Source of the DNA: Leadbetterella sp.
GTDB taxonomy: Bacteria > Bacteroidota > Bacteroidia > Cytophagales > Spirosomataceae
NCBI GenBank assembly: GCA_019638185.1
Contig: JAHBUH010000015.1
Coordinates: forward strand, 1 to 64,000
Reading direction: 5' to 3'
DNA length: 64,000 bases
A program made the position numbers and the translations under genes. Below are positions 49,787 through 58,206 of the stretch, piece after piece (position 1 is the first letter of the stretch; each line of letters opens with the position of its first letter). A model generated the notes under the pieces. The model was not told where the DNA came from and did not search any database. It saw only the letters and a list, made by a program, of their open reading frames with translations.

Positions 49787-51009
49787 AGTTTGAGCAATAC
49801 CGCATACTCCCCGAGATCAAAAGGGCCATAGCCGAACAGGGCTTTAAGAAACCCACCGATATCCAGTACAAGGTGCTCCCTAAGGTACTGGCCGGTGAGG
49901 ATATCCTGGGCATTGCCCAGACCGGCACGGGAAAAACGGCGGCGTTTGTTATCCCCATCCTGCACCTGCTGGCCTCCGAAAAAAAATTCAAAACCCTGCG
50001 CTGCCTGGTGATGGTGCCTACGCATGAGCTGGCCCAGCAGATCGCAGACGTATTTAAAAACCTGGGTAAGCACACCCGGCTGAAGATCCTGGCACTCTTC
50101 GGGAGCACGGAGCAGGACCCGCAGATCCGCGCCCTGCAGCAGGGGGTGGATGTACTGGTCACCACACCCGGCCGGATGTTTGACCTGCACGCACAGGGCT
50201 ATATCCGTTTTGACACCGTTAAATTCCTGGTGCTGGATGAAGCAGACCGCATGCTGGACCTGGGATTTTACAAAGACATAGAAGATGTCAAAAAACTACT
50301 CCCCCGCCGGCATCAGACCCTGTTTTTCTCGGCTACCATAGACGACAAGATCAAAAAGCTGGCCTATTCTACGGTCACCAATGCCATCCGCATCCAGATC
50401 TCGCCGGATGACCCCGTTTCCAAAAACATTGACCACTCGGTGGTGATGGTGGAAATGGATGACAAACGCTTCTTCCTGGAGCGGATGATCCTGGAAAATC
50501 CGGGGCAGAAGATCGTGGTATTTGTACGGACCAAAGTACGGGCCGAGCGGGTAGCGGCGGCCATGGGCCGGGTGAGTGTGGAGACCGTCACCCTGCACAG
50601 CGGGAAAACCCACCTGGAAAGAAAAACGGCCCTGAGCGCCTTTAAAGCCGGCAAAGTTAGCGTGCTGATCGCCACGGATGTCAGCGCCCGGGGCGTGGAT
50701 ATCCCGGAGGTAGAATACGTGATTAACTATGACCTCCCCGAAGTAGCGGAAAACTATGTGCACCGTATCGGCCGTACGGGCCGTGGAACCCACAAGGGCA
50801 AGGCCGTATCTTTCTGCAGCAAGGAGGAACTCCCGCTGCTGGAGGATATCGAAAACTACCTGGGCTATTCTCTGGCTTCGCAGACGCTGTCAGATATGGA
50901 ATACCAGGAGACGCTGATGTTCTCCAATGAAGAGTCCAGAACGTTCAAAGACGTGATGAAAGAAATTGCTGATTTTGAGGCTGGTACAAAAAAACGCAAA
51001 AAAAAGTAG
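49783..51009 (+). CDS. DEAD-box RNA helicase, RhlE-like
   Basis: 408 residues. The two RecA domains carry the full motif set: Q motif (GFKKPTDIQYKVLPKVLAG), motif I AQTGTGKTAA, Ia PTHELAQQ, Ib TTPGRM, II LDEADRMLD, III SATID, IV VVFVRTK, V ATDVSARGVDIP and VI HRIGRTGR. A short basic tail ends in TKKRKKK. DEAD-box enzymes of this group unwind short RNA duplexes in ribosome assembly and cold adaptation. It is translationally coupled to the RRM protein gene. The promoter of the tRNA-Val genes begins just after its stop. Confidence 0.95.
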   Translation: MKFEQYRILPEIKRAIAEQGFKKPTDIQYKVLPKVLAGEDILGIAQTGTGKTAAFVIPILHLLASEKKFKTLRCLVMVPTHELAQQIADVFKNLGKHTRLKILALFGSTEQDPQIRALQQGVDVLVTTPGRMFDLHAQGYIRFDTVKFLVLDEADRMLDLGFYKDIEDVKKLLPRRHQTLFFSATIDDKIKKLAYSTVTNAIRIQISPDDPVSKNIDHSVVMVEMDDKRFFLERMILENPGQKIVVFVRTKVRAERVAAAMGRVSVETVTLHSGKTHLERKTALSAFKAGKVSVLIATDVSARGVDIPEVEYVINYDLPEVAENYVHRIGRTGRGTHKGKAVSFCSKEELPLLEDIENYLGYSLASQTLSDMEYQETLMFSNEESRTFKDVMKEIADFEAGTKKRKKK

Positions 51010-51018
51010 TCCAAAAGC

Positions 51019-51049
51019 TTGTTTAAGAGAGAAAAGGCCTGCATTTTTG
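51019..51049 (+). promoter_or_regulatory. Promoter of the tRNA-Val pair
   Basis: TTG (51019-51021), 20 bp, then CATTTTTG (51042-51049), one mismatch from TAnnTTTG. Transcription would start about 8 bp before the first tRNA. Confidence 0.5.
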
Positions 51050-51062
51050 CAAACCTTTTCAA

Positions 51063-51137
51063 GGGAGCATAGCTCAGCTGGTTCAGAGCATCTGCCTTAC
51101 AAGCAGAGGGTCAGGGGTTCGAATCCCTTTGCTCCCA
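51063..51137 (+). tRNA. tRNA-Val (TAC anticodon), copy 1
   Basis: GGGAGCA acceptor stem pairs with TGCTCCC; D arm GCTC...GAGC; anticodon stem TCTGC/GCAGA around CTTACAA (anticodon TAC); T arm GGGGTTCGAATCCCT; discriminator A. Identical to the second copy, but the CCA end is not encoded here (CAA follows). Confidence 0.96.
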
Positions 51138-51188
51138 CAAGAAAAAAATCGCCCGCGGGGCATACGCCGTCAGGGCGTTTCCGGAAAA

Positions 51189-51263
51189 GGGAGCATAGCT
51201 CAGCTGGTTCAGAGCATCTGCCTTACAAGCAGAGGGTCAGGGGTTCGAATCCCTTTGCTCCCA
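51189..51263 (+). tRNA. tRNA-Val (TAC anticodon), copy 2
   Basis: Identical over all 75 bases to copy 1, after a 51-bp spacer. Here CCA is encoded at 51264-51266. Both copies probably come from one transcript that ends at the terminator at 51269-51308. Confidence 0.96.
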
Positions 51264-51268
51264 CCATT

Positions 51269-51308
51269 AAAGCCCAAAAAATCATTCCTGATTCTTTGGG
51301 CTTTTTTT
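51269..51308 (+). terminator. Terminator after the tRNA-Val pair
   Basis: AAAGCCCAAA (51269-51278) pairs with TTTGGGCTTT (51295-51304), followed by TTTT. Confidence 0.88.
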
Positions 51309-51337
51309 AGCTCCATAAACCTTCGTGCCGTAGTGAA

Positions 51338-53242
51338 ATGATCAAAAATCCTTACCGATATTCCCCCTGGCTTACCGTGGTTCTGCGGATCAGCCTGGTA
51401 CTGCTGCTGTTTTCAGTATCCCGTGTATTTTTTTATATTCAGAACCGGGATATCTTCGGGCCTTTGAGTGCCACGGAATGGTTCTGGGTGCTGGTGGGCG
51501 GCCTGCGGTTTGATGTGGTAGCCGTTTTGTACATAAACCTACTGTATATTCTTTTTACCCTGCTGCCTCCCGGCCGCCATGCCGGGGCTACCCGGGTATT
51601 TGATGTACTTTTTGTGGTGACCAATGCCATCGGGCTGCTGCTGAACTGCATTGACTCGGCCTACTATGCCTTTAACCTGAAAAGGATTGCATGGGGCTCC
51701 CTGGGGGAACTGAAAGGCTTTAACAATGCCACGGAGCTGCTGTCCAGCTTCCTGGTGCGTTACTGGTATGTGTGGGCTGCCTGGCTGCTGTTCATCGGTG
51801 CCCTGGTGCTGATAGTCCGCTACGTTCGTTCTACCCGCCAGAAATACAATGCCCATACCTATGTGGATGTTTTCCTGCTCACGTTTATCCTCTGCATGTT
51901 CGGTTTCCGGGGAAATCTCCGCTACTCCACCCGGCCGCTGGGCCTGAATGATGCGGGTAAATACGTGCGGTCGCCGCAGAACGTGGCCCTGGTCTTCAGC
52001 ACGCCTTTCAGCATCTTCCGCACCATAGGAGAGGCCCGCCTGGAAAAATATAGCTACTTCTCTGATGAAAAAGAGCTGGAAGCGCTTTATAACCCTGTTC
52101 AGCAGTCAGAAGGGGAAGGCCCCTTCCGGAAGATGAACGTGGTGGTGCTGGTGCTGGAAAGCTTCAGCGAAGAGGCGTCTTCCGTTTCCAATACCAATAC
52201 CACCACTAACCGTTTCATGCCGTTTGTGGACTCCCTTCGGAAGAAATCATTCTATACCGAATACAGTTTTGCAAACGGAAAGAAGTCCATTGAGGCCCTG
52301 CCATCTATCTGGGGCAGCATTCCCAGCTACACGCAGCCTTATGTTCTCTCTGAATATTCTTCGAATAAGATCTATAGCCTGCCCCTCATTTTACGGGACA
52401 AAGGCTACCATACCTCCTTCTTTCACGGTGCACCTAACGGCTCCATGGGCTTTCAGTCTTTTGCTAACCTGATGGGCATAGATCACTATTACGGGAAGGA
52501 CGAATTCGGCGATAACAGCCAGTTTGACGGCATCTGGGGCATCTGGGACCAGCCTTTCCTGGCCTATTACAGCAAGACCCTGAAGACTTTTCCCCAGCCT
52601 TTCTTCAGCACCATTTTCACGGTGAGCTCACACGATCCCTTTAAAGTGCCCAAAGAAGTGGAAAATAAGTACCCTTCCGGCCCTCACCCCATCTTCAAGG
52701 CCTTTTCCTACACTGATGACGGCCTGAGGAAGTTTTTTGAAAGCATTAAACATGAACCCTGGTTTCAGAACACTATTTTTGTGATCTCCGCGGATCATAC
52801 CTCGCCGAAATGCGACCTGCCCGAATTCCGGAACAGCGTAGGGGTGTTCCGCATACCGGTCTTTTTCTATGTTCCGGGTATGGACCTGGCCGGGAAATCA
52901 GACCGTGTTTTCCAGCAGACCGACATCATGCCTACCGTGCTGCAGATCATGCAGTACGACCAGCCCTATGTCTCTTTCGGGAAAAACCTGCTTTCCCCCA
53001 AAACCAAAGACTTTGCGGTCAATAAATACGAAAACTATCAGTACATTTACGGGGATTTCCTGCTTAAACTGGATGCCGGAAATAAAGGGGTAGGGCTTTA
53101 TCGTTATAAAACCGACAAGCTGCTGGAAAAAAACCTGCTGGAAACGGAGCCGGACACGGCGCAGCTGCTGGAAAGAAACTTTAAAGCCTATATCCAGCAG
53201 TTTCAGAACCGGATGATCGATGACCGGTTTACGGTGAAATAA
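51338..53242 (+). CDS. LtaS-like sulfatase-family membrane phosphotransferase/hydrolase
   Basis: 634 residues. Five membrane helices (about 10-35, 45-77, 85-105, 137-160 and 175-190) precede an extracytoplasmic sulfatase-fold domain (about 265-590): VVVLVLESFSEE carries the first metal-binding glutamate, NGKKSIEALPSIWGSIPS the nucleophile (S317 where LtaS has Thr), STIFTVSSHDPF a histidine and FVISADHTSP the D-H metal pair. Relatives include lipoteichoic acid synthase, phosphoethanolamine transferases and OpgB. Bacteroidota make no lipoteichoic acid, so transfer of a phospho-head-group to glycan or lipid A, or a hydrolase role, is more likely; the true substrate is unknown. It lies 9 bp before era. 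Confidence 0.9.
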   Translation: MIKNPYRYSPWLTVVLRISLVLLLFSVSRVFFYIQNRDIFGPLSATEWFWVLVGGLRFDVVAVLYINLLYILFTLLPPGRHAGATRVFDVLFVVTNAIGLLLNCIDSAYYAFNLKRIAWGSLGELKGFNNATELLSSFLVRYWYVWAAWLLFIGALVLIVRYVRSTRQKYNAHTYVDVFLLTFILCMFGFRGNLRYSTRPLGLNDAGKYVRSPQNVALVFSTPFSIFRTIGEARLEKYSYFSDEKELEALYNPVQQSEGEGPFRKMNVVVLVLESFSEEASSVSNTNTTTNRFMPFVDSLRKKSFYTEYSFANGKKSIEALPSIWGSIPSYTQPYVLSEYSSNKIYSLPLILRDKGYHTSFFHGAPNGSMGFQSFANLMGIDHYYGKDEFGDNSQFDGIWGIWDQPFLAYYSKTLKTFPQPFFSTIFTVSSHDPFKVPKEVENKYPSGPHPIFKAFSYTDDGLRKFFESIKHEPWFQNTIFVISADHTSPKCDLPEFRNSVGVFRIPVFFYVPGMDLAGKSDRVFQQTDIMPTVLQIMQYDQPYVSFGKNLLSPKTKDFAVNKYENYQYIYGDFLLKLDAGNKGVGLYRYKTDKLLEKNLLETEPDTAQLLERNFKAYIQQFQNRMIDDRFTVK

Positions 53243-53251
53243 ACAAATCCT

Positions 53252-54139
53252 ATGAAAGAACACAGAGCCGGTTTTATAAGTATTGTAGGGAAGCCTAACG
53301 TGGGGAAATCCACGCTGATGAATCAGCTGGTAGGCGAAAAACTTTCCATCATCACTTCCAAGGCCCAGACCACCCGCCACCGCATCATGGGGATCGTGAA
53401 CGGGGAAACACCGGATTTTGACTTCCAGCTGGTTTACAGCGATACCCCCGGCATCATCAAGCCCGTCTATGAGCTGCATAAGTCCATGATGGAGTTTGTG
53501 CACGGCTCCATTGAAGACGGTGACGTGATCCTGTTTGTGACCGACATTTACGAAAAATACGACGAGGAGGATGTGATAGAGCGACTGAAAAAAACGGAGT
53601 GCCCCATCCTGCTGATCATCAATAAAACAGACCTGGCCACCGAAGAAGACATCCAGGAGAAGGTGGCCCACTGGAAGGGAGTATTCCAGCCGGCGGAGAT
53701 CCTGACCCTCTCCGCCCTGAACGGAGACGGCGTAAGCCACCTCATGGACAGGATCCTCACTTACCTCCCGGCTCACCCGCCCTATTTTCCGAAAGATGAG
53801 CTGACAGATAAGCCCGAGCGCTTTTTTGCGGCCGAGATAGTCCGGGAAAAAATATTTCTCAATTACAAGAAGGAAGTGCCTTACAGCTGCGAAGTGGTCA
53901 TCACCGCCTTTAAGGAATCCGATGACCTCATCCGCGTTTCCAGCGAGATCTACGTGGAGAGATCCACCCAGCGCGCCATCCTGCTGGGTCATAAGGGAGA
54001 GCGTATCAAGAAAGTGGGCATTGAGGCCCGGGAGGAAATGGAAAAATTCTTTGGAAAAAAAGTGTTCCTGGAGCAGTACATCAAAGTAGAGCCCGACTGG
54101 CGGCAGAAGAAAGCCAAGTTGCTTGGGTTTGGTTATTAA
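53252..54139 (+). CDS. era: GTPase Era
   Basis: 295 residues, the normal length. The GTPase domain has G1 GKPNVGKST, G3 DTPG, G4 NKTD, and Era-specific QTTRHRIMGIVNGE as the switch I region. The C-terminal KH domain (about 205-285) carries VERSTQRAILLGHKGERIKK. Era binds the 3' end of 16S rRNA during assembly of the small ribosomal subunit. It follows the LtaS-like gene by 9 bp and precedes the GNAT gene by 10 bp. Confidence 0.97.
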   Translation: MKEHRAGFISIVGKPNVGKSTLMNQLVGEKLSIITSKAQTTRHRIMGIVNGETPDFDFQLVYSDTPGIIKPVYELHKSMMEFVHGSIEDGDVILFVTDIYEKYDEEDVIERLKKTECPILLIINKTDLATEEDIQEKVAHWKGVFQPAEILTLSALNGDGVSHLMDRILTYLPAHPPYFPKDELTDKPERFFAAEIVREKIFLNYKKEVPYSCEVVITAFKESDDLIRVSSEIYVERSTQRAILLGHKGERIKKVGIEAREEMEKFFGKKVFLEQYIKVEPDWRQKKAKLLGFGY

Positions 54140-54149
54140 ATCAAAAAAT

Positions 54150-54743
54150 ATGGACTTTGAATTTTGGAAAGACTATATTTTAGAGAATGACCTGGTTCAG
54201 CTCATTCCATTGGAAGAAAAGCACCGGGAAGACCTGCTGCCGTTTTCTCTGCACGAACCCGAGCTCTGGAAGTATTCGCTGTTAGGGGCTGAAGGAGAAG
54301 AAAATCTCAAAAAGTATATTGATTTTGCCATTACATCCCGTAACCATGGTACGGCCTACCCTTTTGTAGTATGGGATAAGAAAACCGGTCGTTTTGCCGG
54401 TTCCACCCGGTTTTATGACATTTCGCTTTCTCAGAAAACCCTTTCTATCGGCTTTACCTGGTACGGGAAAGATTTTCAGGGGACGGGCCTGAATAAAGCC
54501 TGCAAATACCTTTTACTGGAATTTGCCTTTGAAAAAATGGGGATGGAACGGGTAGAATTTCGTGCCGATGCCAGGAACCTGCGAAGTTTAGCGGCCATGA
54601 AAAGCATAGGGTGCACGATGGAGGGCACGTTAAGAAGTAATGGCATAGGAAATGACGGGGGCAGGCGGGATTCTGCGGTGTTGAGTATTTTAAAAAGAGA
54701 ATGGGAGGGCAAAATAAAAACCGGATTGGCGCTTAAATTTTAA
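54150..54743 (+). CDS. GNAT family N-acetyltransferase
   Basis: 197 residues from the ATG at 54150 (MDFEFWKDYILENDLVQLIP). A longer frame from a TTG at 54123 would overlap era by 17 bp and is less likely. The RimJ/RimL-like fold shows LIPLEEKHREDLLPF, GRFAGSTRFYDIS, IGFTWYGKDFQGTGLNKACK (the acetyl-CoA loop, Q-x-x-G-x-N variant) and RVEFRADARNLRSLAAMKSI with GCTMEGTLR. Such enzymes acetylate ribosomal-protein N-termini or small amines; the substrate is not known. Probably co-transcribed with era. Confidence 0.9.
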   Translation: MDFEFWKDYILENDLVQLIPLEEKHREDLLPFSLHEPELWKYSLLGAEGEENLKKYIDFAITSRNHGTAYPFVVWDKKTGRFAGSTRFYDISLSQKTLSIGFTWYGKDFQGTGLNKACKYLLLEFAFEKMGMERVEFRADARNLRSLAAMKSIGCTMEGTLRSNGIGNDGGRRDSAVLSILKREWEGKIKTGLALKF

Positions 54744-54752
54744 GAAGATTCG

Positions 54753-54760
54753 TATTTTTG
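54753..54760 (+). promoter_or_regulatory. -7 box for the cupin gene
   Basis: TATTTTTG, a perfect TAnnTTTG, 32 bp before the ATG at 54793. A TTG at 54726-54728 is 24 bp upstream, slightly too far. Confidence 0.4.
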
Positions 54761-54792
54761 ATGAGTTTTGACGCCATAAATATAGATTGAAT

Positions 54793-55302
54793 ATGAACCT
54801 GCATTTAGGAAGTACCAAAGAAGAGGTTTTCAGCGAAGTGGAATCTTTCCTGGAACAAGAAAAATTGCGTATTGTCAATAAGGATATGTCGCGGCCCTGG
54901 GGCGGCTTTTTCGTACTGGATGAAAGCCAGGCGCCTGAATTTGTCGCCAAATTTTTCTCTCACCTCTCCATGGATAATTTTGCCGGTTTTGAGAAACTGA
55001 GTCCGAAAATCCTGATTGTGGCGCCCGACAAACGGCTCTCCTGGCAATATCACCACCGCCGGGCTGAAATCTGGAAGCTGATCCACGGTGTGGCGGGAGT
55101 AGTGATCTCTGACACCGATGAGGAAACACCCGCCATTCCCCTGAGTGTAGGGCAGGTGATTAACCTCAAATGCGGCGAAAGACACCGGCTGCTGGGTACG
55201 AACGGCTGGGGCATCGTAGCCGAGATCTGGCAGCATACCGATAAAAATAACCCTTCCGACGAAGACGATATCGTGCGGGTGCAGGATGATTTCGGACGCT
55301 GA
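54793..55302 (+). CDS. Cupin, mannose-6-phosphate isomerase type II-like
   Basis: 169 residues from the ATG at 54793 (a TTG at 54787 would add two). The C-terminal half is a cupin like the isomerase domain of type II PMI: LSWQYHHRRAEIWKLIHGVA supplies the metal-binding H-H and E, and GQVINLKCGERHRLLGTNGW supplies the last histidine. It lacks the guanylyltransferase domain of bifunctional ManC/AlgA. The N-terminal part has SRPWGGFFVLDES, as PMI-type cupins do. Isomerisation of a phosphosugar is likely, but which one is not known. It stands alone, with a strong terminator after it. Confidence 0.78.
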   Translation: MNLHLGSTKEEVFSEVESFLEQEKLRIVNKDMSRPWGGFFVLDESQAPEFVAKFFSHLSMDNFAGFEKLSPKILIVAPDKRLSWQYHHRRAEIWKLIHGVAGVVISDTDEETPAIPLSVGQVINLKCGERHRLLGTNGWGIVAEIWQHTDKNNPSDEDDIVRVQDDFGR

Positions 55303-55321
55303 GCGCCTCTGACTGCACAAA

Positions 55322-55360
55322 AAAGGGCGCGGGATGTGATCACCCGCGCCCTTTACTTTT
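55322..55360. terminator. Bidirectional terminator between the cupin and APC genes
   Basis: AAAGGGCGCGGG (55322-55333) pairs with CCCGCGCCCTTT (55343-55354), a very stable stem with A/T flanks on both sides between convergent genes. Confidence 0.9.
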
Positions 55361-55384
55361 ATATAAACTTCTTATTATCCGGTT

Positions 55385-57073
55385 TTATGCCCCGTGCAGG
55401 TGCTTCCTCAGCTTACTGTGCCGAAATCCGTACGTAAAATAGATCACCATACCGATGATCAGCCAGATGATGAACATGGTCCAGTTACTGGTACCCAGCT
55501 CTGCCATCAGGTAAAGATTCACCAGGATACCGATCACCGGGAATAACGAAAAATTATAGCGGAACGCCAGCACACCCAGCACTGCCCAGGTCAGCCAGAA
55601 GATCCCGTAGAGCGGATGCTCCATAAAATTCAGGTATTCGTGCCCAAACCGGGTATACACCACCCATCCGGCCACGATCAGCAGGGGAATAATCAGGTAT
55701 TTGCCGTTAATGTAAGGCACCCGGAACTTAGCCCGCTGACTGATCCCCGTGTGATCCATATACAGGATACCTCCACAGACCAGGATAAAGGCAAACAGGG
55801 TGCCTACGGCCGTAAGATCAATCACAAACTCCATATTCAGGAACATGGCCGGAATGGCCACCAGTACGCCTGTAACGAGGGTGGAAAACCAGGGGGTCTT
55901 GTATTTTTGATGAATATCGCCGAATATCTTCGGTAATAGGCCGTCACGGCTCATCACCATCCAGATCCGGGGCTGGGCCACCTGGAAAGCCAGCAGGGCG
56001 CTGCTGATGGCGATCACCGCACTCACAGAGATCACCCCGGCCATCCATTTCATGCCGATCTTCTCAAAAACAAAAGCCAGGGGGTCATTCACACCCAGTT
56101 CTTTATAGCTCACCATTCCCGTTAACACCAGCGTGATCAGTACATACAGCACCGTGGTGATGATCAGGGCATAGATCATGGCCCGGGGGAGGTCACGCTG
56201 GGGGTTTTTCGTCTCCTCCGCCGTAGTGGAAATGGCATCAAACCCGATGAACGAGAAGAACACCGCCGCCACACTCAGCATCACGCCTTTGGCCCCGTTA
56301 GGCGCAAAAGGCGTCCAGTTAGCCGTATCCACGTAAAATACCCCGCCCACGATCACCATCAGCACAATGGCGATCTTAATGTACACCAGCAGGTTAGATA
56401 CGTTCCGGGATTCTTTTATCCCCACGTAGATCAGCCAGGTGATCAGCACCGTAATGATGGCTGCGGGCAGGTTCATCAGCACCTTAAACCCGCCCAGCGA
56501 AGGGGCGCTTTCATATACTTTGGCCATCTGGATGGAATGGGTGGGCAGATCCGCCAGGGTACCTGAAGCGGTAGCCGCCGCCACCTCATGGAAGGCCTTG
56601 GACGCCGTGAAGGCGTCAATAGCCAGCCACCGGGGCCAGTGGATCCGGAAAACGTTCTCCAGCATGGTCACAAAATACTCCGACCAGGAAATGGCCACCA
56701 CGATATTCGAAACGGCATATTCCAGCACCAGGGCCCAGCCGATGATCCAGGCGAAAACCTCTCCGAAAGTCACATACGCGTAGGTATAGGCACTTCCGCT
56801 TACCGGCACCGTGGAGGCAAACTGGGCATAGCTCAGGGCAGTAAATACGCAGGCTACGGCAACAAATATAAAAAGCAGCGACACCGCCGGCCCACCTGCA
56901 AAAGTGGCCTTCCCGATGGTACTGAATATCCCGGCCCCCACAATAGCGGCAAGACCGAAGAACGTGAGATCCTTTACCGACAGAACCCGCTCCAGACGGG
57001 GTCCGTGACCTTCATCTGAGGCATCTTCTACCGCCTGATCAATGTTTTTTCTCTGAAATAAACCGTTTGCCAT
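55385..57073 (-). CDS. APC superfamily amino-acid permease (CAT type)
   Basis: 562 residues with about thirteen membrane helices. It opens with a cytoplasmic tail, then FFGLAAIVGAGIFSTIGKAT, the unwound first helix (G-A-G-I-F) that binds the amino-acid backbone. The SFIGFDAISTTAEETKNPQR segment after helix 7 is typical of cationic amino-acid transporters and their bacterial relatives. A loop of about 60 residues after helix 4 (near 150-205) is longer than usual. Likely a proton-coupled amino-acid importer; specificity is unknown. It is a single-gene unit. Confidence 0.93.
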   Translation of the reverse strand: MANGLFQRKNIDQAVEDASDEGHGPRLERVLSVKDLTFFGLAAIVGAGIFSTIGKATFAGGPAVSLLFIFVAVACVFTALSYAQFASTVPVSGSAYTYAYVTFGEVFAWIIGWALVLEYAVSNIVVAISWSEYFVTMLENVFRIHWPRWLAIDAFTASKAFHEVAAATASGTLADLPTHSIQMAKVYESAPSLGGFKVLMNLPAAIITVLITWLIYVGIKESRNVSNLLVYIKIAIVLMVIVGGVFYVDTANWTPFAPNGAKGVMLSVAAVFFSFIGFDAISTTAEETKNPQRDLPRAMIYALIITTVLYVLITLVLTGMVSYKELGVNDPLAFVFEKIGMKWMAGVISVSAVIAISSALLAFQVAQPRIWMVMSRDGLLPKIFGDIHQKYKTPWFSTLVTGVLVAIPAMFLNMEFVIDLTAVGTLFAFILVCGGILYMDHTGISQRAKFRVPYINGKYLIIPLLIVAGWVVYTRFGHEYLNFMEHPLYGIFWLTWAVLGVLAFRYNFSLFPVIGILVNLYLMAELGTSNWTMFIIWLIIGMVIYFTYGFRHSKLRKHLHGA

Positions 57074-57205
57074 GCAATATTATTAGGATTTTAAAAGTAA
57101 TATCCTGTAAAAGTAAGTAACAATCCGACTTCTTACAAAAGGAAATTGCGTTTGTGATCTTTAAAACCAACTTTCGTTTGGAAAAGAAGATTTCAACGGT
57201 TTGTG

Positions 57206-57213
57206 TACTTTTG
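57206..57213 (+). promoter_or_regulatory. -7 box for the alpha/beta-hydrolase gene
   Basis: TACTTTTG, a perfect TAnnTTTG, 30 bp before the ATG. TTTG at 57177-57180 is 25 bp upstream, a little far. A small inverted repeat GTTTAAGTAAAC follows at 57217-57228. Confidence 0.45.
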
Positions 57214-57243
57214 TTCGTTTAAGTAAACACAGGTCATCTGAAT

Positions 57244-58083
57244 ATGAAATTTCTAAAGCCCGTCCTGCTTTTACTGATCACGGCATTCACCAGCTCGTGC
57301 TTTCAGCGGTATATCGTTACGGAAAAGGAGATCCGCCGGCATTACGATACCCTGAGCTTTAAGCCCGTGTACCACGTACAGAAAGGAAAGGATTTCCGGC
57401 TTTATACGGCGGCCTTCGGGGCAGATACCTTGCCGCCCGTAGTGTTTATCCATGGCGCCCCCGGCCGCTGGGAGGGCTTTACGAAGCAGCTGGACGACAC
57501 CACCCTGCATTCCCGTTTTCACCTCCTGGCCTCTGACCGCCCCGGCTACGGGTTCTCCTACTACCGGAAAAAACACCGGCGGGTAGACATTGAAAAGCAG
57601 GCGGAGCTCATTGAAAAATCACTGGAACTGAACCGCTCCGGCCAAAAGGCCATCCTGGTGAGCCGCTCCTACGGCGCGCCTATCGCCGCCTACATGGCCT
57701 ATACCCACCCGGAAAAGTATTCCCGGCTGATCATGATGGCCCCGGCCATAGATCCTGACAATGAAAAGTTTTTTAAGTTCTCCAAATACGGCAAATGGCC
57801 CGTGCTGCGCTGGTTTCTGCCCAAACGCTTTATGACCGCTTCTTTTGAAAAATACGCGCATATTGAAGAACTGCGGAGAATAGAGCCTATCTGGGGAGCC
57901 ATAAAAATCCCTACGGTGGTGATGTACGGGGGCCGCGACTGGGTGGTTACTCCGGAAAATTTTGAGTTTGCCCAACGGAAAATGGGCGACCACGGCCACA
58001 TGACCTATATCTTCATCCCGGAGGCCGGGCACCGGATCAGCAGAAGCCACGCCGATCTGCTGAAGAAGCACATTGTACAGTGA
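57244..58083 (+). CDS. Alpha/beta-hydrolase fold lipoprotein
   Basis: 279 residues. A type II signal peptide with lipobox TSSC (C19) precedes an alpha/beta hydrolase: PPVVFIHGAPG oxyanion loop, nucleophile elbow LVSRSYGAPIA, acid in MYGGRDWVVTP and histidine in PEAGHRISRSH. The elbow reads S-R-S-Y-G, so the first glycine of the usual G-x-S-x-G is a serine; the catalytic serine, aspartate and histidine remain. As a lipoprotein it acts in the periplasm or on the outer membrane. No substrate can be named. It has its own promoter and is followed by the purH control region. Confidence 0.85.
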   Translation: MKFLKPVLLLLITAFTSSCFQRYIVTEKEIRRHYDTLSFKPVYHVQKGKDFRLYTAAFGADTLPPVVFIHGAPGRWEGFTKQLDDTTLHSRFHLLASDRPGYGFSYYRKKHRRVDIEKQAELIEKSLELNRSGQKAILVSRSYGAPIAAYMAYTHPEKYSRLIMMAPAIDPDNEKFFKFSKYGKWPVLRWFLPKRFMTASFEKYAHIEELRRIEPIWGAIKIPTVVMYGGRDWVVTPENFEFAQRKMGDHGHMTYIFIPEAGHRISRSHADLLKKHIVQ

Positions 58084-58175
58084 AAAGTGGTGGAATCTTC
58101 CTGCATATCTCCTACGAAATGTACCCCGGATTTTAGTTTTTCCCTTTTAACGGAGCCACTGTTAATGGAATTCCG

Positions 58176-58192
58176 TAATTTTGCGCAAAATT
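58176..58192 (+). promoter_or_regulatory. purH -7 box inside a 16-bp palindrome
   Basis: TAATTTTG (58176-58183) is a perfect TAnnTTTG, 23 bp before the purH ATG. It overlaps AATTTTGCGCAAAATT (58177-58192), a perfect 16-bp palindrome. A repressor on the palindrome would cover the promoter and transcription start. Confidence 0.5.
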
Positions 58193-58206
58193 TCAAAAGC
58201 TAATAC

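Noticed and set aside
51063..51266. Direct repeat of a mobile element or attachment site
   Set aside because: The repeated 75 bp is exactly a tRNA-Val gene. No integrase gene or island lies beside it.
51338..53242. Lipoteichoic acid synthase proper
   Set aside because: The fold matches, but Gram-negative Bacteroidota lack lipoteichoic acid, so only the family is claimed.
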